DNA of 64,000 bases from an uncultured Flavobacteriales bacterium. Lineage in GTDB: Bacteria; Bacteroidota; Bacteroidia; Flavobacteriales; Crocinitomicaceae. Below are positions 24,971 through 37,123 of this stretch, piece by piece. Positions within the stretch are counted from its first letter, which is position 1, and each line of letters begins with the position of its first letter. The notes below the pieces were generated by a model. That model was not told the origin of the DNA and did no database searches. It worked only from the letters and a program-made list of their open reading frames with translations. The translations under genes and the position numbers were made by a program. The stretch lies in NCBI GenBank assembly GCA_946480815.1, contig CAMLLB010000001.1, forward strand, positions 102,638 through 166,637, given 5' to 3'.

Positions 24971-25405
24971 TCAATGTTTCAGGAAGGACAGACCGTTGTT
25001 CAAACCGTTCGCAAGTTCCTCAATCGTTGTTGTTTCCAGCATTTGCTTCAGATCATCCCTGATCTTCATGAATTTATTGTGCAATGGACATGGTTTCAAG
25101 TTATTGCATTCTTTCAAACCTAAACCGCAACCTTCGTACAAACCATTTCCGTCTATCGCAAAAACAATGTCACTTAGTTTGATGGATTCACGTTTTTCTT
25201 TTTCAATTTCAAATCCACCCGACGGACCTTTTGTCGATTTCAGGATCCCGTTTTTGGAAAGGACCTGCAAAATTTTGGCAGTAAAAGCTTCAGGAGAATC
25301 AATGGCTTTCGAAATATCCTTCAAGCTGATCCGGTTATTTAGCTGAGACTGATAAGCGATGTGTAATGTCGCTCTGATGCCGTATTCACAGGTTTTTGAA
25401 AACAT
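24971..25405 (-). CDS. Rrf2 family transcriptional regulator (IscR/NsrR-like)
   Basis: A 144-aa winged-helix regulator. The N-terminus MFSKTCEYGIRATLHIA is the usual start; a longer frame from 25426 reaches into the promoter. The recognition region is LKDISKAIDSPEAFTAKIL, and STKGPSGGF follows as the wing. Cys93, Cys100 and Cys106 (spacing x6, x5) fit an Fe-S cluster, as in IscR and NsrR, which sense Fe-S status or nitric oxide. It heads the cluster membrane protein, truncated haemoglobin, tryptophan dioxygenase and may regulate it. Confidence 0.88.
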   Translation of the reverse strand: MFSKTCEYGIRATLHIAYQSQLNNRISLKDISKAIDSPEAFTAKILQVLSKNGILKSTKGPSGGFEIEKEKRESIKLSDIVFAIDGNGLYEGCGLGLKECNNLKPCPLHNKFMKIRDDLKQMLETTTIEELANGLNNGLSFLKH

Positions 25406-25423
25406 TGTTCTTAATTCGTACAA

Positions 25424-25431
25424 CAAAGATA
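25424..25431 (-). promoter_or_regulatory. -7 promoter box (TATCTTTG) of the rrf2 cluster
   Basis: Minus strand TATCTTTG matches TAnnTTTG, 18 bases upstream of the chosen rrf2 ATG. No strong -33 TTG seen, which would suit an activated or repressed promoter. Confidence 0.5.
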
Positions 25432-25518
25432 AGGAAACTGCTTAATAAAGGAGTTTTTTATCCGAAATATTTTACGCATTTCCCAAAATCCCTTCTTGTT
25501 CTGAATGAGATCAGTTCG

Positions 25519-25911
25519 TTATTTAGCGGATGTCTTTTTTTCTATTATTTGTTTCAACCTTCTGAATACATAAATTAAACTGTAACAAAGAGTAATTGAA
25601 ACAATATGAAAAAGAGTGCCTTCATCATCTGAGGGTATAATCAAATAACAAATAATGCTAATTAGGATTGCTGTTACAAAACCGATTAAAGCAAAAATTA
25701 AATAGTCTCTAAATTTTGCTTTAGGATGGATTACATTCAGAATGTAGTAGATCATATTCAGACAGACGATCGATTCCAACCGAAGGATATATCCGTCGTC
25801 TTTACCGGAATAGAATCTAAGGTCGTAATTTTTAATACCGCGGTCGATATAGATTATGACAAGTGCTGTAAAGATCAGAAAAAGTAAAATCAAAACTGTT
25901 TTTAGTTTCAT
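25519..25911 (-). CDS. Small integral membrane protein, unknown
   Basis: A 130-aa protein with three or four hydrophobic segments (VLILLFLIFTALVIIYI, IVCLNMIYYILNV, YLIFALIGFVTAILISIICYLII, IVSITLCYSLIYVF). The start is the ATG at 25909-25911; a longer frame to 26001 crosses the terminator of the outer-membrane factor gene. No recognisable family. Between the two terminal regions it looks like a monocistron. Confidence 0.6.
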   Translation of the reverse strand: MKLKTVLILLFLIFTALVIIYIDRGIKNYDLRFYSGKDDGYILRLESIVCLNMIYYILNVIHPKAKFRDYLIFALIGFVTAILISIICYLIIPSDDEGTLFHIVSITLCYSLIYVFRRLKQIIEKKTSAK

Positions 25912-25949
25912 GGGAATCAAGTTGAATATAATAGTAAGTAATTTAAACC

Positions 25950-25986
25950 AACAAAAAGCACCAGTATATGACTGATGCTTTTTGTT
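25950..25986 (-). terminator. Rho-independent terminator of the HAE1 efflux operon
   Basis: AACAAAAAGCACCAGT and ACTGATGCTTTTTGTT: 16-bp arms with one mismatch and a 5-base loop, just beyond the outer-membrane factor stop at 26013. Confidence 0.85.
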
Positions 25987-26012
25987 CGTAAATATTTTCA
26001 ATCTAAAACGGA

Positions 26013-27449
26013 TTATCTCCAGCCACCTCCCAAGGCCTGGTAAACACTTACCATATTGTACAATTGTTCCTGTTTGATCTCGATCAGGTCGAATTTGGCT
26101 TCAATGGCATCGCGCTGTGTCATTAAGACTTCCATGTAATCTGCTTTTGCCGATTTGAATAAATTGGTCGAAATGGTGATCGATTGCGTCAATGCATCCA
26201 CTTGTTTCTGCTTCAGCTCATAACTGTTCTTCAGATTTTGGACCTTTGTTACCCGATTCGCGACTTCAATGTAAGATTTCAGGATTGTTTGTTCATAACT
26301 GTAAACGGCCTGGATCTGTTTTGCATTTGCAGAAGCATATTTTGCTTTGAGTGCATTTCTGTTGATCAGTGGAGCAACCAAATCACCTGCAATATTGTAA
26401 AGCAAGGATTGCGGAGATGTGATCAAATACTTTGCATTGAAAGCCTGATAGCCAACTCCTGCAGTGATGCGCAAAGAAGGGTAGAAGTTTGCGCGGGCAA
26501 CTTTTACATCCAGTTTGGACGCTGCAAGGTTTAATTCCGCCTGGCGAATATCCGGACGGTTTTGCAACAATTGAGAAGGAACTCCATTGTAAATGGTATC
26601 CGGGACCATTTGCTGAAATGCCGAGGAATTTCGTTGAACCGGTTGTGGAAAGCGCCCTGCCAAAAAGTTGATCCGGTTTTCCGCTTCGATGATCTGCTGC
26701 TGGATATAAAACAAATGACTTTGATTTTTGTAAACTTCCGCTTCAAACTTTTTCACCGCCAATTCGGTTACTTCACCGGCAATTTTCTGAAGTTTCACAA
26801 TTTCCAGTGCATTTTTCTGGATCTCTAAGTTTTGTTTCAAAATTTCGAGCTTGTTGTCATAAGCCATCAATTCGTAATACGATTCGGAGATCTCCGCTAC
26901 CAGGTTTGTTACCATGAAGTTTTTTCCTTCAACACTTGCCAGGTATCTCGCAGCTGCAGCATCTCTGCCGTTCCGTAATTTACGCCAGATGTCGATTTCC
27001 CAGGAAGCGTTTACTCCTATGGCAAAATTTCCAAGTGGATCTGGGAAAGCTTTTCCGTCCCGGATCGGAAGGTTTTTTTCAACTGCTCCGTCTCGGGTAT
27101 ATTCTCCAACTTTTTCTACTCCGGCTCCGGCTGAAACACCTGCAGAAGGTAAGTATTCACCTTTTTTTGCCCTTACTTCTGCTTTGGCAACGTTGATTTC
27201 CTGCATCGTGATATTCAGCTCCTGGTTGTTTTTCAATGCAGTATCGATCAGTGCAACTAGGTATTGGTCCTTGAAGAAATCCTTCCACTTGATATCAGCG
27301 GTGTTTGTGGTGTCCTTTGAACTTTGATAAGTCTCAGGAGTGTATTTGTTTTCCGTCTTGAAAGCTATTTTCAGGTCTTTACAGGCCGTCACGGTAACTG
27401 CCAATGCAGCAATAATTACCAGGCTTCCGATTCTATTTTTAGTGCGCAT
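26013..27449 (-). CDS. RND efflux outer-membrane factor (TolC/NodT family lipoprotein)
   Basis: A 478-aa outer-membrane channel subunit. It starts at the ATG 27447-27449 (an alternative lies at 27464) with a lipoprotein signal ending VTVTACKD. The body shows the two NodT/TolC repeats, with IDIWRKLRNGRDAAAARYLA near residue 135 and the conserved QNRPDIRQAELNLAASK near 293. It overlaps the pump gene by 11 bases and is the last gene of the adaptor-pump-channel operon that ends at the terminator 25950-25986. Confidence 0.92.
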   Translation of the reverse strand: MRTKNRIGSLVIIAALAVTVTACKDLKIAFKTENKYTPETYQSSKDTTNTADIKWKDFFKDQYLVALIDTALKNNQELNITMQEINVAKAEVRAKKGEYLPSAGVSAGAGVEKVGEYTRDGAVEKNLPIRDGKAFPDPLGNFAIGVNASWEIDIWRKLRNGRDAAAARYLASVEGKNFMVTNLVAEISESYYELMAYDNKLEILKQNLEIQKNALEIVKLQKIAGEVTELAVKKFEAEVYKNQSHLFYIQQQIIEAENRINFLAGRFPQPVQRNSSAFQQMVPDTIYNGVPSQLLQNRPDIRQAELNLAASKLDVKVARANFYPSLRITAGVGYQAFNAKYLITSPQSLLYNIAGDLVAPLINRNALKAKYASANAKQIQAVYSYEQTILKSYIEVANRVTKVQNLKNSYELKQKQVDALTQSITISTNLFKSAKADYMEVLMTQRDAIEAKFDLIEIKQEQLYNMVSVYQALGGGWR

Positions 27450-30400
27450 TGTCTTCAGTTTCATCTGTTGTTGGAAAATTGTCTATTGCATGAACAAAGT
27501 CTTCGGTTAATGAACTTTCATCTTCACCCTTGATCAGTTTACGGCCATCAGCCAGCGTACCGAAAATGTAGTACAGTCCCGGAATAACAATTACCCCGAA
27601 AATAGTTCCGAAGAGCATTCCTCCCAGTGCACAGGCACCGATTGTTCTGTTCCCGATAGCTCCCGGACCAGTTGCGATTACAAGTGGGATCAATCCGGCA
27701 ATGAAGGCAAAGGAAGTCATCAGGATCGGACGGAAACGTACTTTTGCGCCTTCAATTGCAGAAGCAAGTACTGTTGCACCTTCGTGATGTTTTTGCATGG
27801 CAAATTCCACGATCAAAACAGCATTTTTCCCTAAGAGTCCCACAAGCATGACTAATCCAACCTGCGCATAAATGTTGTTTTCCAATCCCATGAGTTGAAG
27901 GAGGAAGAACGACCCGAATATTCCGGCAGGAAGTGAAAGGATTACTGCCAATGGAATGATGAAGCTTTCGTATTGTGCTGCCAGAACAAAGTATACGAAG
28001 ATCAATACGACAATGAAAATGTATAGTGCCTCATTTCCACGCATAGTTTCATCTTTGGAAAGTCCTCCCCAGTCGATGTCATAACCTCTTGGCAATACTT
28101 CTTTCGCAACTTCCTGTGCAGCTTTAATTGCTTCACCTGAACTGTACCCTTTTGCCGCAGAACCACGAATAGACGCTGTGGTATACATGTTGTAGCGGTT
28201 GATCTCATTCGCTCCCTGGGATTTCACGATCTTCATGAAAGAAGAGAATGGCACCATTTCACCACGGTCGTTTTTCACATATAATTTCATGATATCTTCA
28301 GGTAATCTTCTGTACTCCGGTGATGCCTGGACAAATACTTTAAAGAAACGCTGGTATTTAATGAAACCAAGTTCGTAGGTACTGCCGATCAAAACGGAGA
28401 GCGTGTTCATCGCATTCCCGATAGAAACTCCTTTTTGCATGGCCAGATCGTTATTGATCTGGAGTTCGTATTGCGGATAGTTTGCACTGTAGAAGGTAAA
28501 CAAGCCGGTAATTTCTTTGCGTTTACGTAATGCATTCATAAATTCCGTGTTTACGCGTTCCAACTCCAGGTAATCACCGGTATTGGTTTTATCCAGTAAC
28601 TGAAGCGAAAAACCTCCCGCTGCCCCATAACCCGGAACTGCCGGCGGATCAAAGAACTCGATCGTTGCTCCCGGAATCACTTTCGCCTTTTCCTCCAGTT
28701 CGTAAATGATCTCCTGCACATTGTGTTTTCTTTCCGACCACGGATCCAGGTTGATCAAGCACGTTCCGGCATTGGAACCACGACCCTCGGTCAAAACTTC
28801 GTATCCGGCCAAAGCTGAAACTGATTTGATTCCGTCTACTTTTTCGGCAATTGCCTGAAGCTTACGCGCAATATCGTTCGTCCGTTCCAAAGTTGATCCC
28901 GGAGGAGTCTGGATAATGGCGTAGATCATTCCCTGGTCTTCACTCGGGATGAAACCGGAAGGCAGTTTTTCACTCAATCCGAAAATTCCCAAACCGAATG
29001 CAATCAGGATCACTGCGGTTATCAATCGCCGGTTCACAATTTTATTCAAAAGCCCTACATATCTGCCGGTCAATTTTTCAAAACCTCTATTGAACCAGTT
29101 TAAAAAGCGATTGATCGGTGTTTTTCTTCTTGGTTTTCCATGATTGTTTTTCAATAACATGGCACAAAGAACAGGTGTTAAGGTTAGAGCCACCAATCCG
29201 GAAAGGACAATGGAAGTTGCCATGGTAATTGCGAACTGACGATAAAAAATTCCCACCGGACCTGTCATAAATGCCACCGGAACGAATACGGCGGTCATCA
29301 ATAAGGTAATTGCAATTACGGCCCCGCTGATCTCCTTCAATACTTTCTTGACTGCCTGGTAAGGTGAAAGGTGTTCTTCTTCCATCTTGGCGTGGACCGC
29401 CTCGACAACGACTATGGCATCATCCACCACAATACCGATTGCCAGTACCAATGCGAATAAAGTAATCAGGTTGATCGTTAAACCAAATAATTGCATGAAA
29501 ATGAATGCCCCGATCAACGAAACCGGAACGGCAATAGTTGGGATCAGGGTAGAGCGGAAGTCTCCCAGGAACAGGAACACAACAAGTGCAACAAGGATAA
29601 ATGCTTCCCCCAATGTGTGGATTACTTTCTCAACAGATGCATCCAGGAAGTTCGAAACGTCATAGCTGATCTCGTATTCCATTCCCGGAGGGAAAGAAGT
29701 CTTTTTCAGCTCTTCCAGTTTCTCCTTAACACGCTCAATAACTTCTGTTGCGTTACTTCCATAAGTTTGTTTCAATACGATAGCAGCAGAAGGATATTCA
29801 TCCTTGTTGGAATAAATATCGTAATACTCACTGCCAAGTTCTACGTTTGCCACATCTTTTAAACGAAGGATCTCTCCATCCGGGTTTGAGCGGATAATGA
29901 CATTTTTATATTCGTCGGCTTCATTGAAACGGCCTTTATAAGTCAATACGTATTCCAATGCTTCAGCCCGTTTACCATCACTTCGCCCGATACGGCCCGG
30001 AGAACCAATCACACTTTGTGTGTTCAGCGCTTCCATAATTTCATCGGTAGAAATGTTGTAAGCCCGCATACGGTCGGGTTTTAACCAAATACGCATGGCA
30101 TACTGTCGGCTACCTAAAATACTTGCCTGACCTATTCCGTTGATCCGCTGTAATTCCGGGATCATATTTACACCGGCAACGTTGAAAATGAATTTCATAT
30201 CGGCTTTCGGGTCCTTACTGTATAAGTTGACGTACATCAACATACTTGGCATGATCCGGTTTACAATAACCCCCTCACGCTGTACTAATACCGGAAGTCG
30301 GTTCAGTACCTGCGCAATACGTGTATTTACCTGCACCAGGGCCTGATCGGGATCTGTACCCAGGTTAAATACGATTTGAATATTTGCTTCCCCGGCACTG

Positions 30401-30648
30401 GTTGCATCGGAAGTCATGTATTTCATTCCTGGAACACCATTTACGGCTTGTTCCAATGGAATCAGAACGGATTCAGTCAGTACTTTTGCACTTGCTCCGG
30501 GATAAGAAGCCCGTACGATCACCGTTGGCGGTGCAATTTCAGGGAATTGTGACGTAGATAATCCACTGATCGCAAGTACACCCATGAAGATAATGACCAA
30601 TGATAGCACGATTGCTAAAACAGGTCGATGTATGAATTTATTAAACAT
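27439..30648 (-). CDS. Efflux RND transporter permease, HAE1 type
   Basis: A 1069-aa hydrophobe/amphiphile efflux pump of the AcrB/MexB class, a proton-driven trimer in the inner membrane. The N-terminus (MFNKFIHRPVLAIVLSLVI) is canonical; the proton-relay acidic pair lies in GIVVDDAIVVVEAV in TM4, and the second half starts with NRRLITAVILIAFG. Two large periplasmic porter loops are intact, with no truncation. It is preceded by its adaptor (24 bases between them) and overlaps its outer-membrane factor. The substrate range cannot be read from sequence. Confidence 0.95.
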   Translation of the reverse strand: MFNKFIHRPVLAIVLSLVIIFMGVLAISGLSTSQFPEIAPPTVIVRASYPGASAKVLTESVLIPLEQAVNGVPGMKYMTSDATSAGEANIQIVFNLGTDPDQALVQVNTRIAQVLNRLPVLVQREGVIVNRIMPSMLMYVNLYSKDPKADMKFIFNVAGVNMIPELQRINGIGQASILGSRQYAMRIWLKPDRMRAYNISTDEIMEALNTQSVIGSPGRIGRSDGKRAEALEYVLTYKGRFNEADEYKNVIIRSNPDGEILRLKDVANVELGSEYYDIYSNKDEYPSAAIVLKQTYGSNATEVIERVKEKLEELKKTSFPPGMEYEISYDVSNFLDASVEKVIHTLGEAFILVALVVFLFLGDFRSTLIPTIAVPVSLIGAFIFMQLFGLTINLITLFALVLAIGIVVDDAIVVVEAVHAKMEEEHLSPYQAVKKVLKEISGAVIAITLLMTAVFVPVAFMTGPVGIFYRQFAITMATSIVLSGLVALTLTPVLCAMLLKNNHGKPRRKTPINRFLNWFNRGFEKLTGRYVGLLNKIVNRRLITAVILIAFGLGIFGLSEKLPSGFIPSEDQGMIYAIIQTPPGSTLERTNDIARKLQAIAEKVDGIKSVSALAGYEVLTEGRGSNAGTCLINLDPWSERKHNVQEIIYELEEKAKVIPGATIEFFDPPAVPGYGAAGGFSLQLLDKTNTGDYLELERVNTEFMNALRKRKEITGLFTFYSANYPQYELQINNDLAMQKGVSIGNAMNTLSVLIGSTYELGFIKYQRFFKVFVQASPEYRRLPEDIMKLYVKNDRGEMVPFSSFMKIVKSQGANEINRYNMYTTASIRGSAAKGYSSGEAIKAAQEVAKEVLPRGYDIDWGGLSKDETMRGNEALYIFIVVLIFVYFVLAAQYESFIIPLAVILSLPAGIFGSFFLLQLMGLENNIYAQVGLVMLVGLLGKNAVLIVEFAMQKHHEGATVLASAIEGAKVRFRPILMTSFAFIAGLIPLVIATGPGAIGNRTIGACALGGMLFGTIFGVIVIPGLYYIFGTLADGRKLIKGEDESSLTEDFVHAIDNFPTTDETEDNAH

Positions 30649-30672
30649 AATCTGATCGGATTAAATCGTGGG

Positions 30673-31755
30673 TTATTCCGTATATACTTTCAGGTTGGAA
30701 ATCACCGAATTCGGTTCCTGGTATTTGTAAGTGATTTTATCTCCGTCTCTTACTTTACGAATTCCTTCCAAAAGAATGCGTTCATCCGTTTTCAGTCCGC
30801 TTTTCAAAATATACAGGTCCGGAATTTCAGAGCGGATAACAATTTCTCTTGAATGCACCACATTGTTTTTGTCGACCACATATACGTATTTCTTTTCAAG
30901 CACTTCGTAAGTGGCTTTTTGAGGAATGATCAATGCATGTTTTAATGGAACTACCATTTGGATGCTTCCTGTTTCACCATGTCTCAACAATGTTTTTGGG
31001 TTAGGGAATGTAGCCCGGAAAGCAATGTTACCTGTTTCATTGTTGAAATCAGCTTCAATCGTTTCTACTACTCCCGGATACTCATAGAGTTCATTGTTTG
31101 CCATTAACAAGCGTACATTTTTCATGTTGTCGCTTTGAGAAACTGTTTTAAAATTCAGGTATTGAGCTTCAGGAACGTTGAAGTAAACCCACAATTTGCT
31201 GTTATCAGAAAGGGTTGTCAACAAGTCACCTTCGTCTACCAAACTTCCCAAACGAACTTGGAACCGGTCCATAATTCCATCAAAAGGAGCTTTAATTTCG
31301 GTGAATCCCAGACGTACACGTGATAAAGACAATTCAGCTTTTGCCTTATCGTATTTTGCTTTCACTAATGCTAATTGGTTTTTGGAAATCACATTGCTGT
31401 CTGCCAACAGTTTCGCGTTCAGGTATTCCGTTTTTGCGAAATCCGCTTCAGCTTGTGCTTTTTGCATTTCTGCTTCGTACATCATCGGCATGATCTGGAA
31501 CATTAACTGGCCTTTTTTTACCATTTGCCCTTCGTCAACGTAGATCTTTTGTAAATAACCTTTTTCCAGTGCTCTGATTTCAATATGTTGGATGGCATGT
31601 ATTTGACACACATACTCCTGGATAACCGTAGTGTCTTTTAGTAAAGGGCTTGTTACCAATAATTTGCCCGGAACTTCCTTTTCTTCGGATTTGGAACCGC
31701 AGCTTGCAGTGCATACAGCAATGATCAAGCTCATGAGCATGAGAACTCTCTTCAT
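30673..31755 (-). CDS. RND efflux periplasmic adaptor (membrane fusion protein)
   Basis: A 360-aa lipoprotein adaptor (lipobox TASC, Cys19) joining pump and channel. The lipoyl halves are seen as IRALEKGYLQKIYVDEGQMVKKGQLMF and IKAPFDGIMDRFQVRLGSLVDEGDLL, with a short coiled-coil hairpin between (about 85-145) and a beta-barrel domain ending YKYQEPNS. It heads the operon. No dedicated regulator is adjacent; a secreted small protein (31934-32350) lies 178 bases upstream. Confidence 0.93.
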   Translation of the reverse strand: MKRVLMLMSLIIAVCTASCGSKSEEKEVPGKLLVTSPLLKDTTVIQEYVCQIHAIQHIEIRALEKGYLQKIYVDEGQMVKKGQLMFQIMPMMYEAEMQKAQAEADFAKTEYLNAKLLADSNVISKNQLALVKAKYDKAKAELSLSRVRLGFTEIKAPFDGIMDRFQVRLGSLVDEGDLLTTLSDNSKLWVYFNVPEAQYLNFKTVSQSDNMKNVRLLMANNELYEYPGVVETIEADFNNETGNIAFRATFPNPKTLLRHGETGSIQMVVPLKHALIIPQKATYEVLEKKYVYVVDKNNVVHSREIVIRSEIPDLYILKSGLKTDERILLEGIRKVRDGDKITYKYQEPNSVISNLKVYTE

Positions 31756-31771
31756 AATAATCGTGATTTTA

Positions 31772-31800
31772 ATCCCGTCCCATCCGCGGCGGATCGGGAT
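31772..31800. repeat. ATCCGC-GGCGGAT palindrome with ATCCCG/CGGGAT outer arms
   Basis: ATCCCG, TCCC, ATCCGCGGCGGAT, CGGGAT just upstream of the adaptor start, in the 5' leader. Related to the palindromes at 18014 and 43743. Confidence 0.65.
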
Positions 31801-31933
31801 GTTTTGTTGTAAAATGTTTTTGGATTGTTTGATCCAGCGATAGTTTCCCTAGGATGTGACCGTTCAATTGACGTCAAAATCAATCAATCGGGGAAACAGA
31901 TTCGTGAGATAACGAATGATTGTGTGACGGATC

Positions 31934-32350
31934 CTATATTCTGAATACCTGGAAAACAAGGTGTCTTTTATTACAGCAAATAAAAGACAACCGTTCACAG
32001 AATACAGAGCTATTTTTGGTGTTTCCGTAGAGGTAATCGAGTGATTGGTCTACCGGAGTACCAGTAAAGAACAGATTATTATAAAGGTGTTTTTCCGAAG
32101 AAAAGTCTTCCGTTTCTTCTTCAATGTTTTCAAAGATCAGCTCAGTATCTTCTACAGGGATTGAAGAATCGGAATTAATTGCAGCGCTTAGTTTGTGTTG
32201 TTTGACAACAAAATGAGTGTGCTCTGGGTAGTGGTTTTGAAAAATATAAGAAACGTTTGCCTGATCGGAAGGATGTGCATTCAGCTGACCTGCCCCAAAA
32301 ACCTGGAGTAGGCACAAAACCTGAAAAAACCCGATGAGTAAACTTTTCAT
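31934..32350 (-). CDS. Small secreted protein upstream of the RND operon, unknown
   Basis: A 138-aa protein with a signal peptide (hydrophobic LIGFFQVLCLLQVFGAG, cleavage near NAHPS), a His-rich stretch around residues 39-52 (NHYPEHTHFVVKQH), an acidic middle and a C-terminus CCNKRHLVFQVFRI. The aromatic RI end resembles other short proteins found beside efflux or metal genes in Bacteroidota (recollection, not checked). The histidines could bind metal ions. It shares strand with the efflux operon but is separated by 178 bases, so cotranscription is possible but unproven. Confidence 0.65.
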   Translation of the reverse strand: MKSLLIGFFQVLCLLQVFGAGQLNAHPSDQANVSYIFQNHYPEHTHFVVKQHKLSAAINSDSSIPVEDTELIFENIEEETEDFSSEKHLYNNLFFTGTPVDQSLDYLYGNTKNSSVFCERLSFICCNKRHLVFQVFRI

Positions 32351-32452
32351 GAAGTAAAGCTAATTCAGTGTTGAAACATAGCCAAACTTTCCGCTGTTAA
32401 ATATTGGTTAATAGGTTGTAGAGAAACAACGTGTCTTGTGCCTGCAATATAA

Positions 32453-32482
32453 AAAAAGGTCCTCATTTCTGAGAACCTTTAT
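32453..32482 (-). terminator. Terminator of the DUF2795 gene
   Basis: AAAGGTCCTCA and TGAGAACCTTT form an 11-bp stem with one mismatch, with an A-run on the plus strand giving T8 on the minus. Confidence 0.8.
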
Positions 32483-32507
32483 CCGATTATCGGAATTCAA
32501 TTATGAA

Positions 32508-32729
32508 TTAATATTCATCTTCATTAAATAAGAAGTCATCTTTAGACGGGTAATCCGGCCAAATTTCTTCAATGCTTTCATATACATCGCCCTCATCTTC
32601 TAAATCTTGGAGATTTTCTACTACTTCTAAGGGTGCACCTGCTCTAATTGCATAATCAATTAACTCGTCTTTTGTTGCAGGCCAAGGAGCGTCTTCTAAG
32701 TAGGATGCTAGTTCTAATGTCCAGTACAT
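32508..32729 (-). CDS. DUF2795 domain protein
   Basis: A 73-aa acidic protein matching DUF2795: LASYLEDAPWPATKDELIDYAIRAGAPLEVVENLQDL, then a very acidic tail ending FLFNEDEY. The function is unknown. In other phyla the domain is often a pair-forming helical unit; here it is a minimal single domain. Isolated by its own terminator. Confidence 0.85.
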   Translation of the reverse strand: MYWTLELASYLEDAPWPATKDELIDYAIRAGAPLEVVENLQDLEDEGDVYESIEEIWPDYPSKDDFLFNEDEY

Positions 32730-32842
32730 GTCTTAGTATATTGTTGTTTATTTGCGCAAAAATAATCTTATTCTAAAAAAATCCAAGTGTTTTCTCAAGG
32801 ATTAAAAAAAAACTTTTTAGTTTATTTTTAAATTTCTGAAAA

Positions 32843-33394
32843 TCAGCTTGTTCTTGGTCTCCAAGGGGTCTCCACAGCATTTAGTTCGTGAGCCAATTTC
32901 CTGGAAAGGACAAATAAATAGTCGCTAAGCCGATTCATATAGGCACTGATCAATGGTTCTACTGTTTCGGATTCGCTTAAATGGGCAACCAATCTTTCGG
33001 CTCTTCTGCAGATGCAACGGGCGATATGGCACTGAGAAACAATCACATTTCCACCCGGAAGTACAAAAAACTTCATCGGAGGTAATTCATTGTCCATTTC
33101 ATCTATCTGATTCTCCAGGTAAGTCACATCGCTTTCAAACAATTCCGGTAAAGTCATTTTGGATTTAACCGGATCAGCAGCCAAATGGGAACCGATCGTA
33201 AACAGACGATCCTGGATTTCAATCAGAACTGCTGATTTGGATTCCTCATTGATCAGGTCCCGAAGCAAACCGATGTAACTGTTTAACTCATCAACGGTTC
33301 CGTAACTTTCAATGCGAATATGATGCTTGGGAAGCCGGGTTCCTCCAATTAAACCGGTTGTTCCGCCATCTCCTTTTTTAGTATAGACTTTCAT
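32843..33394 (-). CDS. Cob(I)yrinic acid a,c-diamide adenosyltransferase, PduO type
   Basis: A 183-aa trimeric enzyme that transfers the 5'-deoxyadenosyl group of ATP to cob(I)alamin, completing adenosylcobalamin. Key motifs are VYTKKGDGGTTGLIGG at the N-terminus (ATP triphosphate binding), SYGTVDELNSYIG, the HIARCICRRAERLVA helix (with the conserved Arg-x-x-E) and YMNRLSDYLFVLSR. The length is typical for PduO-type enzymes without the second domain. No cobalamin synthesis genes are nearby, so it may serve salvage. Confidence 0.93.
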   Translation of the reverse strand: MKVYTKKGDGGTTGLIGGTRLPKHHIRIESYGTVDELNSYIGLLRDLINEESKSAVLIEIQDRLFTIGSHLAADPVKSKMTLPELFESDVTYLENQIDEMDNELPPMKFFVLPGGNVIVSQCHIARCICRRAERLVAHLSESETVEPLISAYMNRLSDYLFVLSRKLAHELNAVETPWRPRTS

Positions 33395-33553
33395 AATCTA
33401 AAGTTAATGATATTTCACTTATTCAAATCTATAAGCTATTTACCATGGAAGATTTTATTTATATTTGGTTGAACGAAAATGAACTAAAGGTTGTCGGATC
33501 AAAAAGAAAACAACGGTATTACCTCGTCATAACAAATTAAAAAATAAACGATT

Positions 33554-33916
33554 ATGAACAAGAAAAGTCTATTAGCAACGGTTGGTATTGCAATTTTAGT
33601 TGCCTGCGGAACCGCAAAGAATTCCACATCGAAAGTAGAAGTATTGCCGACTCAAGCGGACGTTGATCGTGTACAAACGAAATTTCCGGGATATACTCTG
33701 GATGAGTTGTACCAGGGGAAACAATTGTTCGAAGCAAATTGCAATTTGTGCCACAAGCTGAAAAAACCAACTTCTGAACCTGAATCAGAGTGGAGAGAAA
33801 TTGTGCCCAGAATGGTGAAAAAAGTCAATAACAAGGAAGGGCATCACATTGATGAAGCAGGGCAGGAGAAGATCCTTCGCTATGTGATCACGATGGGATC
33901 CGTAGAGAAATCATAA
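33554..33916 (+). CDS. Lipoprotein cytochrome c
   Basis: A 120-aa lipoprotein (Cys18 after VA) with one haem-binding CNLCH (63-67) and a plausible axial Met87 in VPRMV, hence a short class I cytochrome c of about 80 residues in the mature domain. It should sit in the periplasm facing the membrane, passing electrons to or from an unidentified partner. The convergent katG gene and a bidirectional palindromic terminator follow. Confidence 0.85.
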   Translation: MNKKSLLATVGIAILVACGTAKNSTSKVEVLPTQADVDRVQTKFPGYTLDELYQGKQLFEANCNLCHKLKKPTSEPESEWREIVPRMVKKVNNKEGHHIDEAGQEKILRYVITMGSVEKS

Positions 33917-33924
33917 AACAATCA

Positions 33925-33960
33925 AAAACAGTAGGGCGCGATTAATCGCGCCCTACTGTT

Positions 33961-33962
<2 letters not shown>
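33925..33962. terminator. 38-bp perfect palindrome, bidirectional terminator and dispersed element
   Basis: Core ATTAAT inside GTAGGGCGCG arms extending to AAAACA/TGTTTT, perfect over 19 bp per arm. It lies between the convergent cytochrome c and katG genes, and the katG stop codon (33961-33963) overlaps it. A degenerate copy of the core is at 36266, upstream of katG. Confidence 0.8.
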
Positions 33963-37084
<3,122 letters not shown>

Positions 37085-37123
37085 GACGCAAAGAAACGAA
37101 AAAACGCTACAGGAAGCATGCTT

